The position numbers and the translations under genes were made by a program. The notes under the pieces are model-generated. The model made no database searches. It was given only the letters and a program-made list of their open reading frames with translations, and had not been told where the DNA came from. From contig JAQGMT010000406.1 of NCBI GenBank assembly GCA_028292185.1, positions 1 to 7,123 on the forward strand: a stretch of DNA of 7,123 bases. The letters run 5' to 3'. This document shows positions 6,846-7,123 of this stretch, piece after piece. Within the stretch, counting starts at the first letter, position 1, and each line of letters starts with the position of its first letter. The stretch comes from Ramlibacter sp. (GTDB lineage Bacteria > Pseudomonadota > Gammaproteobacteria > Burkholderiales > Burkholderiaceae_C).

Positions 6846-7123
6846 TCAAACCAGCTTCTTGACGAACACCAGGCTCTTGCGGTCCCAGTTGTACTTGCGT
6901 TTGCGGCCTTCGGGCAGCCAGTCGGCATCGACCTGCACGAAGCCGCGCTTGAGGAACCAGTGCATCGTGCGGGTGGTGAGCACGAAAATGCTTTCCAGGC
7001 CCATGGCGCGGGCGCGTTGCTCCACGCGCTTGAGGATCTTTTCGCCGTCGCCCTGTCCCTGGGTTTGCGGCGAGACCGTCAGCGCCGCCATCTCGCCGGT
7101 GCGGGCTTCGGGGTACGGGTACA
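6846..7123 (-). CDS. argA: N-acetylglutamate synthase (ArgA), C-terminal acetyltransferase end (5' end outside window)
   Basis: This is the last 91 residues of amino-acid N-acetyltransferase, which transfers acetyl from acetyl-CoA to glutamate as the first step of arginine synthesis. The reading stays open to the window edge, beginning YPYPEARTGEMAALTVSP in frame before the internal ATG at 7091, so the gene enters from beyond 7123. The GNAT acetyl-CoA pyrophosphate loop is QTQGQGDGEKIL. IFVLTTRTMHWFLKRGF is the typical late core, and RKYNWDRKSLVFVKKLV is the ending I remember for ArgA proteins of Burkholderiales. The amino-acid-kinase-like N-terminal domain is outside the window, so the full ArgA architecture is not directly shown. 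A free-standing GNAT protein is less likely, given how closely this end fits. The next minus-strand gene starts 128 nt away. Confidence 0.9.
   Translation of the reverse strand, partial: YPYPEARTGEMAALTVSPQTQGQGDGEKILKRVEQRARAMGLESIFVLTTRTMHWFLKRGFVQVDADWLPEGRKRKYNWDRKSLVFVKKLV

Overview
The window is GC-rich, densely packed bacterial DNA, most likely from the Betaproteobacteria (Burkholderiales, probably Comamonadaceae such as Variovorax, Ramlibacter or Polaromonas relatives). This rests on the protein families seen, on the N-acetylglutamate synthase C-terminus, and on two intergenic elements resembling repeats I remember as common in Comamonadaceae. The placement comes from memory, not from a search.

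Plus strand, 1-3969: a sulfate-assimilation transport operon. It holds the 3' end of a periplasmic sulfate-binding protein gene (sbp), then cysT and cysW (the two membrane permeases), cysA (the ATPase), and dsbB (the quinone-dependent oxidase of the disulfide-bond pathway). cysW/cysA overlap by an ATGA, and dsbB starts inside the end of cysA. The sbp-cysT and cysT-cysW gaps are filled by two related GC-rich repeat modules. Each contains a tiny ORF starting ATGAGC, ends in a purine-rich stretch placed as ribosome-binding site of the next gene, and closes with an ATGA stop/start overlap. The operon promoter lies upstream of the window.

Minus strand, 7123-3958: the 3' end of argA (N-acetylglutamate synthase), a 128-nt gap with several inverted repeats, then a compact three-gene set read right to left: a dienelactone-hydrolase-like alpha/beta hydrolase, a phosphoribosyltransferase (ATGA overlap with the hydrolase), and an erythromycin-esterase-family protein 43 nt further on. 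As I recall, these three domains also occur fused in pairs in other bacteria, for example the mycobacterial proteins Rv0571c and Rv2030c. The set is therefore a recurring functional module whose substrate is not established, and it is the most interesting content here.

The two transcription units converge. dsbB and the esterase gene overlap tail to tail by 12 nt, and both stop codons sit in the arms of a small perfect hairpin. No tRNA, rRNA, CRISPR array, transposase or prophage gene is seen, and no stretch over 300 nt lacks a gene.
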